Of a stretch of 64,000 nucleotides of DNA, positions 27,463 through 37,181 are shown piece by piece; position 1 is the stretch's first letter; the number at the start of each line of letters is the position of its first letter. Under the pieces are notes generated by a model, which made no database searches, had not been told where the DNA came from, and saw only the letters and a list, made by a program, of their open reading frames with translations. The stretch comes from Shewanella canadensis. Its GTDB lineage: Bacteria; Pseudomonadota; Gammaproteobacteria; Enterobacterales; Shewanellaceae. Location: positions 186,001-250,000 of the forward strand of contig NZ_RXNU01000006.1 of the NCBI RefSeq assembly GCF_003966225.1. The letters run 5' to 3'. The position numbers and the translations under genes are program-made.

Positions 27463-28653
27463 ATGAGTACAGAGCAGTCAAACCCGGAAATCGTAATCGT
27501 TGCCGCTAAACGTACCCCTATGGGTGGATTTCAAGGGGCATTGTCGAGTGTGCCTTCACCCAAATTGGCCGCGACGGCCATTAAGGGGCTAATGGATCAA
27601 ACCGGATTGGCAGGAGAGCAACTCGATGAAGTGCTTATGGGGTGTGTACTGCCTGCCGGACTGGGTCAAGCTCCGGCGCGCCAAGCGACCTTGGGCGCAG
27701 GTCTTCCCTTGTCTGTTGGCGCGACAACGGTAAATAAAGTGTGTGGCTCAGGAATGAAAACCGTCATGTTAGCCCATGACCTGATTAAAGCCGGCAGTGC
27801 ATCTGTGGTTGTTGCCGGTGGCATGGAGAGTATGAGCCTGGCGCCATACCTACTCGATAAAGCCCGCGGCGGGATGCGTATGGGGCACGGCAAGGTGATG
27901 GACCATATGTTCCTCGATGGCCTCGAAGATGCCTATACCGGTGGTGCTATGGGCACATTTGCTCAAGAGACGGCCGATGAGTTCAACTTGACCCGAGAGC
28001 AGATGGACACATTTGCGCTGAACTCACTCGAAAAAGCCAATGCCGCGATTGAAAGCGGCGCTTTTAAAGAGGAGATAACCCCGGTCACGGTTTCCAGCCG
28101 TCGCGGCGATACCCTTGTCGATACCGATGAGCAGCCCGGCAATGCACGTCCGGATAAGATCCCAAGCTTACGTCCGGCCTTTGCCAAAGATGGCACCATT
28201 ACTGCGGCGAACTCAAGCTCAATCTCTGATGGTGCTGCGGCTTTAATGTTGATGACGGCTGAGCAGGCCAATTCTCTGGGGTTACCTGTGCTTGCCACTA
28301 TCAAGGGGCATACCACTCATGCACAAGAGCCATCGATGTTTACGACAGCGCCTGTCGGTGCGATGAATAAGCTGTTTGATAAGGTGAACTGGAGCAAGGA
28401 CGATGTGGATCTGTTTGAGATCAACGAAGCCTTCGCCATGGTGACCATGCTGGCAATCTCTGAGCTATCGCTCGATGAGTCGAAGGTGAATGTCAATGGT
28501 GGCGCGTGTGCGCTTGGCCATCCTATCGGTTGCTCCGGCGCGCGATTATTAGTGACATTAATCCATGCCCTTAAGGTTCGTGGCCTTAAGCGAGGCGTTG
28601 CCTCCTTATGTATCGGTGGCGGCGAAGCGACGGCGATGGCCATCGAAGTCTAG
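27463..28653 (+). CDS. ivdA: Acetyl-CoA C-acyltransferase of isoleucine breakdown
   Basis: Thiolase that cleaves 2-methylacetoacetyl-CoA into acetyl-CoA and propionyl-CoA. Features: nucleophilic Cys in NKVCGSGMKTVM, the GGMESMS segment, NEAFA, and the C-terminal GGACALGHPIGCSGAR with the second Cys and His. The ATG at 27463, preceded by CAGGAG, gives 396 residues; a longer in-frame start at 27409 has no ribosome site. First gene of the ivd operon, behind the LiuR dyad. Acetoacetyl-CoA would also be a plausible substrate. Confidence 0.94.
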   Translation: MSTEQSNPEIVIVAAKRTPMGGFQGALSSVPSPKLAATAIKGLMDQTGLAGEQLDEVLMGCVLPAGLGQAPARQATLGAGLPLSVGATTVNKVCGSGMKTVMLAHDLIKAGSASVVVAGGMESMSLAPYLLDKARGGMRMGHGKVMDHMFLDGLEDAYTGGAMGTFAQETADEFNLTREQMDTFALNSLEKANAAIESGAFKEEITPVTVSSRRGDTLVDTDEQPGNARPDKIPSLRPAFAKDGTITAANSSSISDGAAALMLMTAEQANSLGLPVLATIKGHTTHAQEPSMFTTAPVGAMNKLFDKVNWSKDDVDLFEINEAFAMVTMLAISELSLDESKVNVNGGACALGHPIGCSGARLLVTLIHALKVRGLKRGVASLCIGGGEATAMAIEV

Positions 28654-28801
28654 TTCTATTGTTTTAAAGCATGATTTATATGTATCACAAGTAACTATCG
28701 CAAATGAAGAGATGTGAGTTAACAAGCAGTCACTTACATGTAGCAATCAACGAGACAAGATGACCTACTTTTGCGAGCAAAGGCAATAATGCCGCAAAAT
28801 T

Positions 28802-28813
28802 CGGTTCGAACCG
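28802..28813. promoter_or_regulatory. 12-bp palindrome ahead of ivdB
   Basis: CGGTTCGAACCG is a perfect palindrome ending 18 bp before the ivdB start codon. Could be an operator or only a chance palindrome; no known family motif recognised. Confidence 0.35.
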
Positions 28814-28831
28814 ATCTTAATGGGAAGCAAT

Positions 28832-30337
28832 ATGACAACTCAAGTTAAGCATTATATCGACGGCCAATTTATTTATGGTCAGGGAGAGCAGCAGATTTCG
28901 GTAACGAACCCTGCAAACAACGAGCAGATAGCGGTGATCAATAGTGCTACCGTTGCAGAGGTGGAAACAGCCGTTGCCAGCGCCAAACTGGCATTTAAAA
29001 GCTGGAAAGAGGTGCCGGTATCTGAACGTGCTCGTGTGATGTTTAACTATCAACACCTTCTTAAAGCACACCATGATGAGTTGGCGACTATCTTAGCGCA
29101 AGAGACGGGCAAGACGTTTGACGATGCCAAGGGCGACGTGTGGCGCGGTATAGAAGTGGCAGAACATGCCTGTAATATTGCGACCTTAATGATGGGAGAA
29201 ACCGTCGAGAACGTCGCTCGCAGTATCGATACCTACAGTTATACCCAACCTCTTGGTGTTTGCGCCGGTATTACACCGTTTAACTTTCCTGCCATGATCC
29301 CGTTATGGATGTTCCCTCTTTCCATCGCATGCGGTAATACCTTCGTACTTAAACCATCGGAACAAGATCCAATGACGCCACAACGTCTTGTCGAACTGTT
29401 CGAAGAGGCGGGTGCACCTAAGGGCGTACTGCAACTGGTTCATGGTGATAAGGTTGCCGTAGATGTGCTTCTTCATCATAAAGATATTAAAGCTATCTCA
29501 TTTGTGGGATCTGTCGGTGTAGGTCAATACATCTATAAGACAGGTACCGATAACTTAAAGCGCGTCCAGGCCTTTGCCGGGGCAAAAAACCACTGCGTCA
29601 TCATGCCCGATGCCAATAAGCAGCAAGTGATCAATAACTTGGTCGGCGCCTCTGTCGGTGCAGCGGGTCAACGCTGTATGGCACTTTCGGTTGCCGTGTT
29701 TGTTGGCGCCGCAAAAGAGTGGGTTCCTGAGTTGAAAGAGGCGCTGGCTAAGGTTAAGCCCGGGCTTTGGGATGATAAAAATGCGGGTTACGGACCCGTA
29801 ATTAGTCCTGCGGCTAAGGCGCGCGTGCTATCTCTCATTGAGCAGGGAAAAAATGAAGGCGCCGAGTGTCTGCTCGATGGTTCTGAGTTTACCGTACCCG
29901 GGTATGAGAATGGTAACTGGATTGGCCCGACTATGTTCACCAAGGTGACTACCGAGATGAGCATCTATAAAGAGGAGATCTTCGGACCTGTGCTGTGCTG
30001 CATGGAAGCCGATTCGTTAGAGGAAGCTATCGACATCGTCAACGATAGTCCCTACGGTAACGGCACCTCTATCTTTACCGCCAGTGGCGCGGCTGCCCGT
30101 AAGTACCAACATGAAATAGAGGTAGGTCAGGTGGGAATTAATGTACCCATTCCGGTACCTCTGCCATTTTTCTCCTTCACAGGGTGGAAGGGAAGTTTCT
30201 ACGGCGACCAACACGCTTACGGTAAGCAAGCCGTCCGCTTCTACACCGAAACAAAAACCATCACTTCCCGTTGGTTTGAGTCTCAGATCTCAGATGCCGA
30301 ACACGCAGCGCCCAATATGACCATAGCGCTAAAATAA
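28832..30337 (+). CDS. ivdB: Methylmalonate-semialdehyde dehydrogenase (acylating)
   Basis: CoA-dependent aldehyde dehydrogenase converting methylmalonate semialdehyde to propionyl-CoA, the last oxidation in valine breakdown. The 501-residue protein has the aldehyde dehydrogenase fold with [15 protein letters not shown], the catalytic Cys in [11 protein letters not shown], and the C-terminal [15 protein letters not shown] segment typical of MMSDH. The ATG at 28832 is preceded by GGGAAG; an in-frame ATG twelve bases earlier lacks one. It is 178 bp from ivdA, and a strong hairpin follows before ivdC. Confidence 0.95.
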   Translation: MTTQVKHYIDGQFIYGQGEQQISVTNPANNEQIAVINSATVAEVETAVASAKLAFKSWKEVPVSERARVMFNYQHLLKAHHDELATILAQETGKTFDDAKGDVWRGIEVAEHACNIATLMMGETVENVARSIDTYSYTQPLGVCAGITPFNFPAMIPLWMFPLSIACGNTFVLKPSEQDPMTPQRLVELFEEAGAPKGVLQLVHGDKVAVDVLLHHKDIKAISFVGSVGVGQYIYKTGTDNLKRVQAFAGAKNHCVIMPDANKQQVINNLVGASVGAAGQRCMALSVAVFVGAAKEWVPELKEALAKVKPGLWDDKNAGYGPVISPAAKARVLSLIEQGKNEGAECLLDGSEFTVPGYENGNWIGPTMFTKVTTEMSIYKEEIFGPVLCCMEADSLEEAIDIVNDSPYGNGTSIFTASGAAARKYQHEIEVGQVGINVPIPVPLPFFSFTGWKGSFYGDQHAYGKQAVRFYTETKTITSRWFESQISDAEHAAPNMTIALK

Positions 30338-30356
30338 GCCGGTATAAAAGTAGCCC

Positions 30357-30387
30357 GCTGTCTATGAGATTCAGCCCCATAGACAGC
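30357..30387 (+). other. Strong hairpin between ivdB and ivdC
   Basis: GCTGTCTATG and CATAGACAGC form a perfect 10-bp stem with an 11-nt loop 20 bp after the ivdB stop codon. Further GGGTTTTGACCC-type symmetry follows. It may attenuate or stabilise the message within the operon; the T-run is weak (GGTTTTG). Confidence 0.75.
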
Positions 30388-30556
30388 AGGGTTTTGACCC
30401 GTTTTACTCACATTATTAACGTAAGGCACAATAAAAACAGAGAGCAGTTCTTAGTCGCCAAGATTAATAGTCAGCTAAATGGCTAAACTTAATAATTAGT
30501 TCAACGAGCAGCTCAGCAACTAGCTCAATAATGAATGTGCCGAAGGAGACCTACAG

Positions 30557-31714
30557 ATGGATTTCAATCTGAATGAAGACCAACGTCAGTTTGCCGATCT
30601 TGCCCAGCAATTTTCCCAAGAGGAGTTAGCCCCTTTCGCGTCGAAATGGGATGAGGAACATCACTTCCCTAAAGACGTGATCCAGCGTGCCGGTGAACTC
30701 GGGTTTTGTTCCCTCTATTCACCGGAAAGTGAGGGAGGCATGGGCCTGTCCAGACTCGATTCCTCTATCATCTTTGAGCAGCTTGCCATGGGATGTACCG
30801 CCACGACCGCCATGCTGACTATTCACAATATGGCGACCTGGATGGTCACCAGTTTTGGCTCACAAACATTAAGAGATGAGTGGTCAGAGTCGCTCACCAC
30901 AGGGCAGAAGCTGGCTTCCTATTGCTTAACCGAGGCCGGGGCTGGAAGTGATGCGGCATCCCTTAAGACCAAGGCGGTTAGGGAAGGGGATGAGTATGTG
31001 ATCTCCGGCGCTAAGATGTTTATCTCGGGTGCCGGTGCCACCGAAATGTTGGTCGTTATGTGCAGAACCGGAGAGGCGGGACCCAAAGGGATTTCGGCTA
31101 TCGCAGTACCGGCCGATGCGGCGGGGGTTATCTACGGCAAGGCTGAAGATAAGATGGGCTGGAATGCTCAACCTACCCGCGAAATTACCTTCAATGAAGT
31201 GCGCGTCCCTGTCTCAAACCTGTTGGGCGAAGAGGGACAAGGTTTTACCTTTGCCATGAAGGGACTCGATGGCGGGCGCATTAATATCGCGACCTGTTCG
31301 ATCGGTACGGCCCAGGCCGCACTCGAACGTGCGACACAATATATGAATGAGCGTAAGCAGTTTGGTAAACCTATTGCCGCATTTCAGGCGCTTCAATTTA
31401 AATTAGCTGATATGGCCACCGAATTAGTGGCTGCCAGACAACTGGTGCGTTTGGCTGCGTTTAAGCTTGATGAGAAAGATCCGGAGGCGACCGCCTATTG
31501 CGCGATGGCAAAACGTTTTGCCACCGATGTCGGTTTTCAGGTGTGTGATGCGGCGCTTCAGCTTCATGGCGGTTACGGTTATATCCGTGAATACCCGTTA
31601 GAGCGACATGTTCGTGATGTGCGTGTACACCAGATCTTAGAGGGCACGAACGAGATCATGCGTTTGATCATTGCCCGTCGTTTGTTGAATGAAAATGCAG
31701 GCCAGATCCTCTGA
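30557..31714 (+). CDS. ivdC: Acyl-CoA dehydrogenase, isobutyryl-/2-methylbutyryl-CoA type
   Basis: FAD enzyme oxidising isobutyryl-CoA to methacrylyl-CoA (valine) and probably 2-methylbutyryl-CoA to tiglyl-CoA (isoleucine). The 385-residue protein has CLTEAGAGSDAASL, and the catalytic Glu is at the usual C-terminal position, ILEGTNEIMR, unlike the isovaleryl enzyme in the liu operon. AAGGAGA lies directly upstream of the ATG. The 219-bp gap after ivdB, with a hairpin, is the largest inside the operon. Confidence 0.94.
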   Translation: MDFNLNEDQRQFADLAQQFSQEELAPFASKWDEEHHFPKDVIQRAGELGFCSLYSPESEGGMGLSRLDSSIIFEQLAMGCTATTAMLTIHNMATWMVTSFGSQTLRDEWSESLTTGQKLASYCLTEAGAGSDAASLKTKAVREGDEYVISGAKMFISGAGATEMLVVMCRTGEAGPKGISAIAVPADAAGVIYGKAEDKMGWNAQPTREITFNEVRVPVSNLLGEEGQGFTFAMKGLDGGRINIATCSIGTAQAALERATQYMNERKQFGKPIAAFQALQFKLADMATELVAARQLVRLAAFKLDEKDPEATAYCAMAKRFATDVGFQVCDAALQLHGGYGYIREYPLERHVRDVRVHQILEGTNEIMRLIIARRLLNENAGQIL

Positions 31715-31855
31715 TAGATCGACTACGTATCTCTATTGAACCCACTGCGTGGTGTTTGTTTTCAAAATTTTGAGTGCTAATGGCAAACCTTGTTGGAAGT
31801 AGAGAAGGTTAATGGTTCAAAGCAAAGAAGATTAATTGTTGAAAGGAAGCGTTTT

Positions 31856-32629
31856 ATGACAGGAATAATTGAACGTATTGAAGGCCATACTGCCATTCTC
31901 ACCATGAGTAATCCGCCGGCCAATACCTGGACCGCCGAAAGCCTGCAAGCCCTTAAAGAAAAGGTGCTTGAGCTTAACGAGAACAGGGATATCTATGCGT
32001 TAGTGATCACCGGCGAGGGGGAGAAGTTTTTCTCTGCCGGCGCCGATCTTAAGCTCTTTGCCGATGGCGATAAAGGCGTTGCTGCTTCGATGTCTAAACA
32101 CTTCGGCGAAGCGTTTGAAGCCTTGAGCCAATTTCGTGGCGTCTCTGTTGCGGCGATAAATGGCTATGCCATGGGCGGCGGACTTGAAGTGGCGTTGGCC
32201 TGTGATATCCGTATTGCAGAAGTTCAAGCTGTGATGGCACTGCCGGAAGCGTCGGTGGGATTACTGCCGTGCGCCGGTGGCACTCAAAACTTAGTTGCAT
32301 TGGTTGGTGAAGGCTGGGCAAAGCGCATGATTTTATGCGGTGAGCGACTCAAGGCCGACAGAGCCGAGTCTCTGGGTTTAGTTGAAGAGGTGGTTGAGAC
32401 TGGCGGCTCTCTTAATGCCGCCATCGAACTGGCTGCAAGAGTCGCCAATCAGAGTCCAAGCAGTGTCGCGGTGTGTAAGCAGCTTATTCAGGCTGGACGG
32501 ACGATGCCAAGAAGCCTGGCATTACCCCTGGAGCGAGAGCTGTTTGTCGGTTTGTTTGATACCGAAGATCAGGCGGAGGGCGTCAATGCTTTCCTGGATA
32601 AGCGCAAAGCCAATTGGAAAAATTGCTAA
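31856..32629 (+). CDS. ivdD: Enoyl-CoA hydratase of the ivd pathway
   Basis: Crotonase-family hydratase for methacrylyl-CoA and tiglyl-CoA. Visible are the oxyanion-hole segment KFFSAGADLKLF, GYAMGGGLEVALACD, and the second catalytic-Glu segment LPEASVGLLPCAGGTQ. The ATG at 31856, with AAGGAAG upstream, gives 257 residues; a longer frame has no ribosome site. It overlaps the next gene by one base (TAATG). Substrate range is inferred from the operon. Confidence 0.93.
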   Translation: MTGIIERIEGHTAILTMSNPPANTWTAESLQALKEKVLELNENRDIYALVITGEGEKFFSAGADLKLFADGDKGVAASMSKHFGEAFEALSQFRGVSVAAINGYAMGGGLEVALACDIRIAEVQAVMALPEASVGLLPCAGGTQNLVALVGEGWAKRMILCGERLKADRAESLGLVEEVVETGGSLNAAIELAARVANQSPSSVAVCKQLIQAGRTMPRSLALPLERELFVGLFDTEDQAEGVNAFLDKRKANWKNC

Positions 32630-33789
32630 TGACAGTTCACACATCCGCGGATACTAATGTGGTAACAGGGATAGATAACAGCGTTGTTTTTCAGACATTA
32701 GGTACAGCATCCGGTAAGCAGATAGGTGTCGTGACTCTGAATGTTGAAAAGGCACTCAACTCGCTTAACCTCAGCATGGTGAACGCCATGACGCAGCAGT
32801 TGTTGCAGTGGCAGAATGATGACGACATCGCCATGGTGATGCTCGATGGGGCGGGCGAGAAGGCCTTCTGCGCAGGCGGGGATGTCAGGGATATCTATCA
32901 TGCTTCGATCAAATCGCCCGGTGAAGTGACCGATCAGGCCGAGACGTTTTTTGAGCGTGAGTATCGTCTCGATTATCTGCTGCATACCTTAGGTAAGCCC
33001 GTCATGGTGTGGGGCGATGGGATTGTGATGGGTGGTGGCCTTGGCTTAATGGCGGGCGCGAGCCACAGAGTGCTGACTGAGCGTTCACGTATCGCCATGC
33101 CTGAGGTGACCATCGGCCTGTATCCCGATGTGGGTGGTAGCTATTTTCTTAATCGAATGCCGGGTAAAACCGGGCTGTTTCTCGGATTAACCGCCTACAA
33201 TATGAATGCCGGCGATGCTAAATATGTCGGGGTGGGTAACCACTATCTCAATAGTGATAGTAAGGAGCCATTGCTCGACCACTTAGCCACTCTGAGTTGG
33301 AGTGATGATAGTGAGTTAAATCATCGCTTGTTAACTGAGCAGCTCAATGCCATGGAGCAAGAGGTCTCGGTGCCATTGCCCCAAGGGCAATTAGAGGTAA
33401 ACCAAGCTGGGATAGACGGCTTGATGACAGGCTCTTTGGTCGAGATTATCGAGCGAGTTTCCGGTTTTAATGGTCACGACTCCTGGCTCGAACGCCCGCT
33501 TAAGACGCTGCTCTCGGGTAGCCCTGTCAGTTGGCACCTCATCTATCATCAAGCCCAGCTTGGCACCTCGCTCAGCTTGGCCGAGGTCTTTAAATTTGAG
33601 CTGGGCGCTAGCGTGAACTGCTGCGCTATCGGGGATTTCAGTGAGGGAGTCAGGGCGCTGCTTATTGATAAAGACCGACAGCCAAAGTGGCGCTATCGAG
33701 AGGTTTCTGCCGTACCCCAAGACTTGATAGCGCAATTAATCACTTCACCTTGGGCCGATGCGCAGCATCCACTGAAGACACTTTCTTAA
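32629..33789 (+). CDS. ivdE: 3-hydroxyisobutyryl-CoA hydrolase
   Basis: Crotonase-fold thioesterase that releases 3-hydroxyisobutyrate from its CoA ester in valine breakdown. Typical segments are AFCAGGDVRDIY, GIVMGGGLGLMAGASHRV and MPEVTIGLYPDVGGSYFLNRMPG, the last being characteristic of HIBCH rather than of hydratases. Length of 386 matches. The start ATG overlaps the ivdD stop by one base. Confidence 0.94.
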   Translation: MTVHTSADTNVVTGIDNSVVFQTLGTASGKQIGVVTLNVEKALNSLNLSMVNAMTQQLLQWQNDDDIAMVMLDGAGEKAFCAGGDVRDIYHASIKSPGEVTDQAETFFEREYRLDYLLHTLGKPVMVWGDGIVMGGGLGLMAGASHRVLTERSRIAMPEVTIGLYPDVGGSYFLNRMPGKTGLFLGLTAYNMNAGDAKYVGVGNHYLNSDSKEPLLDHLATLSWSDDSELNHRLLTEQLNAMEQEVSVPLPQGQLEVNQAGIDGLMTGSLVEIIERVSGFNGHDSWLERPLKTLLSGSPVSWHLIYHQAQLGTSLSLAEVFKFELGASVNCCAIGDFSEGVRALLIDKDRQPKWRYREVSAVPQDLIAQLITSPWADAQHPLKTLS

Positions 33790-33909
33790 AAAAGGGGAGT
33801 CTTAAAAGGAATGTATCAACGGTGTGAGCGCGAACAAATGAACAGAATGAGCATGAACGACTAACAATGAATTGAGTTTATCTTCAAATTGAAGGCTAAG
33901 GAGCATGAG

Positions 33910-34836
33910 ATGACAAGTGTCGCATTTATCGGGTTAGGGCATATGGGGGCGCCGATGGCGGCCAATTTAGTTAAGGCTGGCTTAACGGTGCGTGTATTTG
34001 ATCTGGTACCCGAAACGATAAAGTCGCTTACGGATCTTGGTGCAATAGCGTCGAGCAGTGCCTGTGGCGCCGCAGCTGGCGCAGATGTCGTTATCACTAT
34101 GCTTCCGGCCGGCAAACATGTTCGTTCACTCTACCTCGGCGAAAGCGGTGGAGGTGAAGGCAAGGGGTTGATTGATGTGGTTGCAAAGGGCACCTTACTG
34201 ATAGACTGCTCTACCATCGATGCTCAAAGTGCACAGGTCGTGGCGAAGTTTGCCGTCGAGAAAGAGCTCGAGTTTGTCGATGCGCCTGTTTCGGGCGGAA
34301 CGGCTGGCGCGGCGGCGGGAACGCTCACCTTTATCTGTGGCGGCAGTGACACGGGCTTCGAGCAAGCCAAAGAGGTGCTAAGCAATATGGGGGCGAACAT
34401 CTTTCACGCAGGTGGGGCGGGCGCGGGTCAGGTTGCCAAGATATGTAATAACATGTTGTTATCTGTCCTGATGGTCGGAACCAGTGAATCTTTGCAGATG
34501 GGAATCGATCATGGTCTGGACCCCAAAGTATTATCTGAGATAATGAAGGTAAGTAGTGGTGGTAATTGGACGCTGAATAAATATAATCCTTGTCCGGACG
34601 TGATGGAATCTGTGCCCTCATCGAATGGCTACCAAGGTGGCTTTATGGTGGACCTGATGGTTAAAGACCTTGGGTTATCTCAAGAGGCCGCATTACTTAG
34701 CAATTCAAGCACGCCGATGGGCGCTTTGGCGCGCAGTTTATATGTTAACCATGCTCGTCAGGGCAATGGGACGCGTGATTTTTCCAGTATTTTTGAACAG
34801 TTTGCTAATGTTCAACAGATTAAAAACAAAGGGTAA
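33910..34836 (+). CDS. ivdF: 3-hydroxyisobutyrate dehydrogenase
   Basis: NAD-dependent oxidation of 3-hydroxyisobutyrate to methylmalonate semialdehyde. The beta-hydroxyacid dehydrogenase features are clear: IGLGHMGAPMAANL for NAD, SGGTAGAAAGTL for the substrate, and GAGQVAKICNNMLL with the catalytic lysine. Length is 308 residues from the ATG at 33910, preceded by AAGGAG. It is followed after four bases by ivdG. Also called mmsB. Confidence 0.95.
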   Translation: MTSVAFIGLGHMGAPMAANLVKAGLTVRVFDLVPETIKSLTDLGAIASSSACGAAAGADVVITMLPAGKHVRSLYLGESGGGEGKGLIDVVAKGTLLIDCSTIDAQSAQVVAKFAVEKELEFVDAPVSGGTAGAAAGTLTFICGGSDTGFEQAKEVLSNMGANIFHAGGAGAGQVAKICNNMLLSVLMVGTSESLQMGIDHGLDPKVLSEIMKVSSGGNWTLNKYNPCPDVMESVPSSNGYQGGFMVDLMVKDLGLSQEAALLSNSSTPMGALARSLYVNHARQGNGTRDFSSIFEQFANVQQIKNKG

Positions 34837-34840
34837 TTCG

Positions 34841-35599
34841 ATGGATTTAAAAGATAAGGTTGTCGTCATCACTGGTGGCGCTGGTGGATTAGGTCTGGCT
34901 ATGGCGCTGGATTTAGCTGAAGCGGGTGCCAAGTTGGCGCTTATCGATGTTGATCAGGAGAAACTTGAGCGTGCCTGTGCCGATATCGGCGACAGGGCAG
35001 AAGTTCAGGGTTACGCTTTCGATATCACAGATGAAGAAGATGTGGTTGCCGGCTTCGGGTTTATCATGGAAGATTTTGGCAAGGTCAATGTGTTGATCAA
35101 CAACGCAGGCATCTTGTTCGATGGCATGTTGGTGAAAGCCAAAGAGGGTAAGGTTACCGGTCGTATGTCTTTCGAGCAATTTCAAGCCGTGATCAACGTT
35201 AACCTCACCGGTACATTCCTGTGTGGCCGTGAAGCGGCAGCAGCCATGATTGAATCTGAGCAGGAAGGGGTGATCATTAATATCTCCAGCTTAGCGAAAG
35301 CGGGCAACGTAGGCCAGACTAACTACTCAGCGTCGAAAGCCGGTGTCGCGGCTATGTCAGTCGGTTGGGCAAAAGAGTTAGCCAGATACAATATCCGCAG
35401 CGCAGCCGTCGCTCCGGGTGTGATTGAAACTGAGATGACTGCCGCGATGAAGCCAGAGGCACTTGAACGTCTGGAGAAGATGGTTCCGGTCGGCCGTTTA
35501 GGTCAGCCTTCAGAGATCTCTTCGACGGTGAAGTTCATCATCGAAAATGACTATGTAAATGGTCGCGTATTCGAAATCGATGGCGGGATACGTATCTAA
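34841..35599 (+). CDS. ivdG: 3-hydroxy-2-methylbutyryl-CoA dehydrogenase (SDR)
   Basis: SDR enzyme that oxidises 2-methyl-3-hydroxybutyryl-CoA in isoleucine breakdown. TGGAGGLG, NNAG, a Ser segment (NISSLAKAG) and YSASK are all intact over 252 residues, in contrast with the SDR at 20.1 kb. The start at 34841 follows the ivdF stop by four bases; its weak upstream sequence suggests translational coupling. Last gene of the operon, followed by a bidirectional terminator. The specific substrate is inferred from the operon. Confidence 0.92.
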   Translation: MDLKDKVVVITGGAGGLGLAMALDLAEAGAKLALIDVDQEKLERACADIGDRAEVQGYAFDITDEEDVVAGFGFIMEDFGKVNVLINNAGILFDGMLVKAKEGKVTGRMSFEQFQAVINVNLTGTFLCGREAAAAMIESEQEGVIINISSLAKAGNVGQTNYSASKAGVAAMSVGWAKELARYNIRSAAVAPGVIETEMTAAMKPEALERLEKMVPVGRLGQPSEISSTVKFIIENDYVNGRVFEIDGGIRI

Positions 35600-35621
35600 A
35601 CTGTCTCTGAATATCGGTCAT

Positions 35622-35649
35622 AAAAAAACGAGCCTAGGCTCGTTTTTTT
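35622..35649. terminator. Bidirectional terminator after ivdG
   Basis: AAAAAAACGAGCC paired with GGCTCGTTTTTTT: a strong stem flanked by A and T runs, serving ivdG and the convergent gene at 35.7 kb. Confidence 0.92.
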
Positions 35650-35657
35650 GATTTGAG

Positions 35658-35969
35658 CTACTCAACAATACGGTATACATCCCACTTCATCGTACCAGAC
35701 ACAATGTGAGGCTCGAGTTCAACACTCCATTGCTTATGGCCATCTAGCTCAGCTAGTTTGTCCCAAGACTCACTTAATTCAGCCAGGTTATCGAGAGTAA
35801 TTTCAGAGACAACGGTTGACTCTAAAGCACCAACAGAACCTGTTAGAATTCTACATTTTCCTTCCCAGCCGATTTGAGCTCCAAAAATATTTTGCCATTT
35901 TGATAGAGAATCAATAACAGCAGGCTTATGTCCAAATTTTGCGTCTATAGACCAACGTGCAACTATCAT
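35658..35969 (-). CDS. Small protein with possible dimeric alpha-beta barrel (NIPSNAP-like) fold
   Basis: A 103-residue cytoplasmic protein without a signal or membrane segment. The opening MIVARWSIDAKFGHKPAVID, the central beta-strand region and the end GTMKWDVYRIVE fit a small ferredoxin-like domain of NIPSNAP/DUF6039 type, but I base this on pattern only. It shares the terminator hairpin with ivdG. Function unknown. Confidence 0.7.
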   Translation of the reverse strand: MIVARWSIDAKFGHKPAVIDSLSKWQNIFGAQIGWEGKCRILTGSVGALESTVVSEITLDNLAELSESWDKLAELDGHKQWSVELEPHIVSGTMKWDVYRIVE

Positions 35970-36592
35970 ATGAATTCCCTCCCTCTATGTTCATTTCGAA
36001 GTAATAAATATAGCCCATAAATTCTATTTATCTAGAGAATGAGTATCATTGCTAACTTTGCCTTGTGTCCCATTGCCATGAAGTTCTCTACAGAACTGCT
36101 GGCTTTTAGATATGGATATCGTTGTGAAGTCACGGAAGGCCATAGCCGCGTTTACACCGGACTCTGGTTTCGAGAAAGTTATCTCTTCGATTTAGAGCTT
36201 TCTGGCTGTGGCACGATTTTGGACAAAAGCTTGTTTGCTTGTCGGATAACAAGCTTGAAGTCTCTTTTATAGGTTCTTTGGGCTGATTGGGTATTGGCAT
36301 ATGTGTTTGAAGCTTGTTCCTTCAATTTTGTTTATCGCTTGCAGCGTGCTTTAGTGCAAGTAATCTCTCGGTACGCTGTGAATATATCCCTATACGCTCT
36401 GCGGTTTCATCCATGAAACCGAAGTCCTCGAGCTCACTCGCACCTGAGTTATTTGTTTCTTCGATTTGGGTTTACAAGTCCTCTCAAACTCGTTTCTGGA
36501 CATAAACGAGTCAGAGCCTAGCCTCTAACTCGTGAGATTTTGGTTAGGAAAAGTATGGCAATTGGAGATGTGGTCCCTAAGGCTAGCCCTAG
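35970..36592. other. Gene-poor stretch containing fragments of a repeat
   Basis: I see no convincing gene. Two short stretches match, in inverted orientation, the region at 38.28-38.34 kb: about 36099-36127 (CTGGCTTTTAGATATGGAT and on) and about 36377-36410 (CCCTATACGCTCTGCGG within it). Short frames at 36039 and 36314 cover these fragments and look like spurious readings. Confidence 0.6.
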
Positions 36593-37093
36593 CTAGGAGC
36601 CGACTAAAAATACGCTATAGTCATAAGTGATCGGCTCATTATTTTCACCCCATTCTTCAACTAAAAATGAATCATTTAAGTATATTGGTAAATCATGATC
36701 AGTCTTAAGATTGCGAGGGTTTACTCTAAATTTTATTCTAGGTTTTAAATCCAAATAACAATTTTTACACTTTTCTACAGCGACTATTTCAAGCCGTAGC
36801 CCAGCCGGAATAGTTGTTCGCGACTTTACAAACCTATTATCGGTTCCGGGTGGCAGTGAAAATGAGTAAAAAACAGGGTGTTCCACTGTATGATCTGCTT
36901 CCGTCCATCCATGGAGGATAACCTTCTCTTTAGAGGTGACAATTAAACCTACAACTTCAGAATATGGTGTGATGGTACTTACATCATCAAAATCTACGGT
37001 CCCATAACCTGAGACCGTAATAGCCGCAATTATTATGATCCCTGAAATCATAGCTACAAGTGCTATCACTATGATTCGAATAAAAATTGTCAT
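36593..37093 (-). CDS. Uncharacterised membrane-anchored protein
   Basis: No family recognised. The 166-residue protein has a strongly hydrophobic N-terminus (about 5-28) acting as a signal anchor, then a soluble domain with a Cys pair in CKNCYLDLKP, possibly a disulfide or metal site. The coding sequence is visibly richer in A and T than its surroundings, hinting at acquired DNA. Together with the 87-residue gene at 37.2 kb it forms a small accessory block. Confidence 0.65.
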   Translation of the reverse strand: MTIFIRIIVIALVAMISGIIIIAAITVSGYGTVDFDDVSTITPYSEVVGLIVTSKEKVILHGWTEADHTVEHPVFYSFSLPPGTDNRFVKSRTTIPAGLRLEIVAVEKCKNCYLDLKPRIKFRVNPRNLKTDHDLPIYLNDSFLVEEWGENNEPITYDYSVFLVGS

Positions 37094-37181
37094 TTAGGCT
37101 CCTATCGCCGAACTCCATACCAAAAAATCCGAGTGAAACGCGTCAACTTGATGTTTTGTTAGATAAAAGCCATGCAAGCAA

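Noticed and set aside
36039..36505. Two short plus-strand frames (77 and 63 codons)
   Set aside because: They cover repeat fragments that match the 38.3 kb region in other reading frames, so there is no conserved frame.
37094..37181. GTTAGAT near a small gene, considered as an integron attC site
   Set aside because: No paired inverse core site or consistent cassette structure is present.
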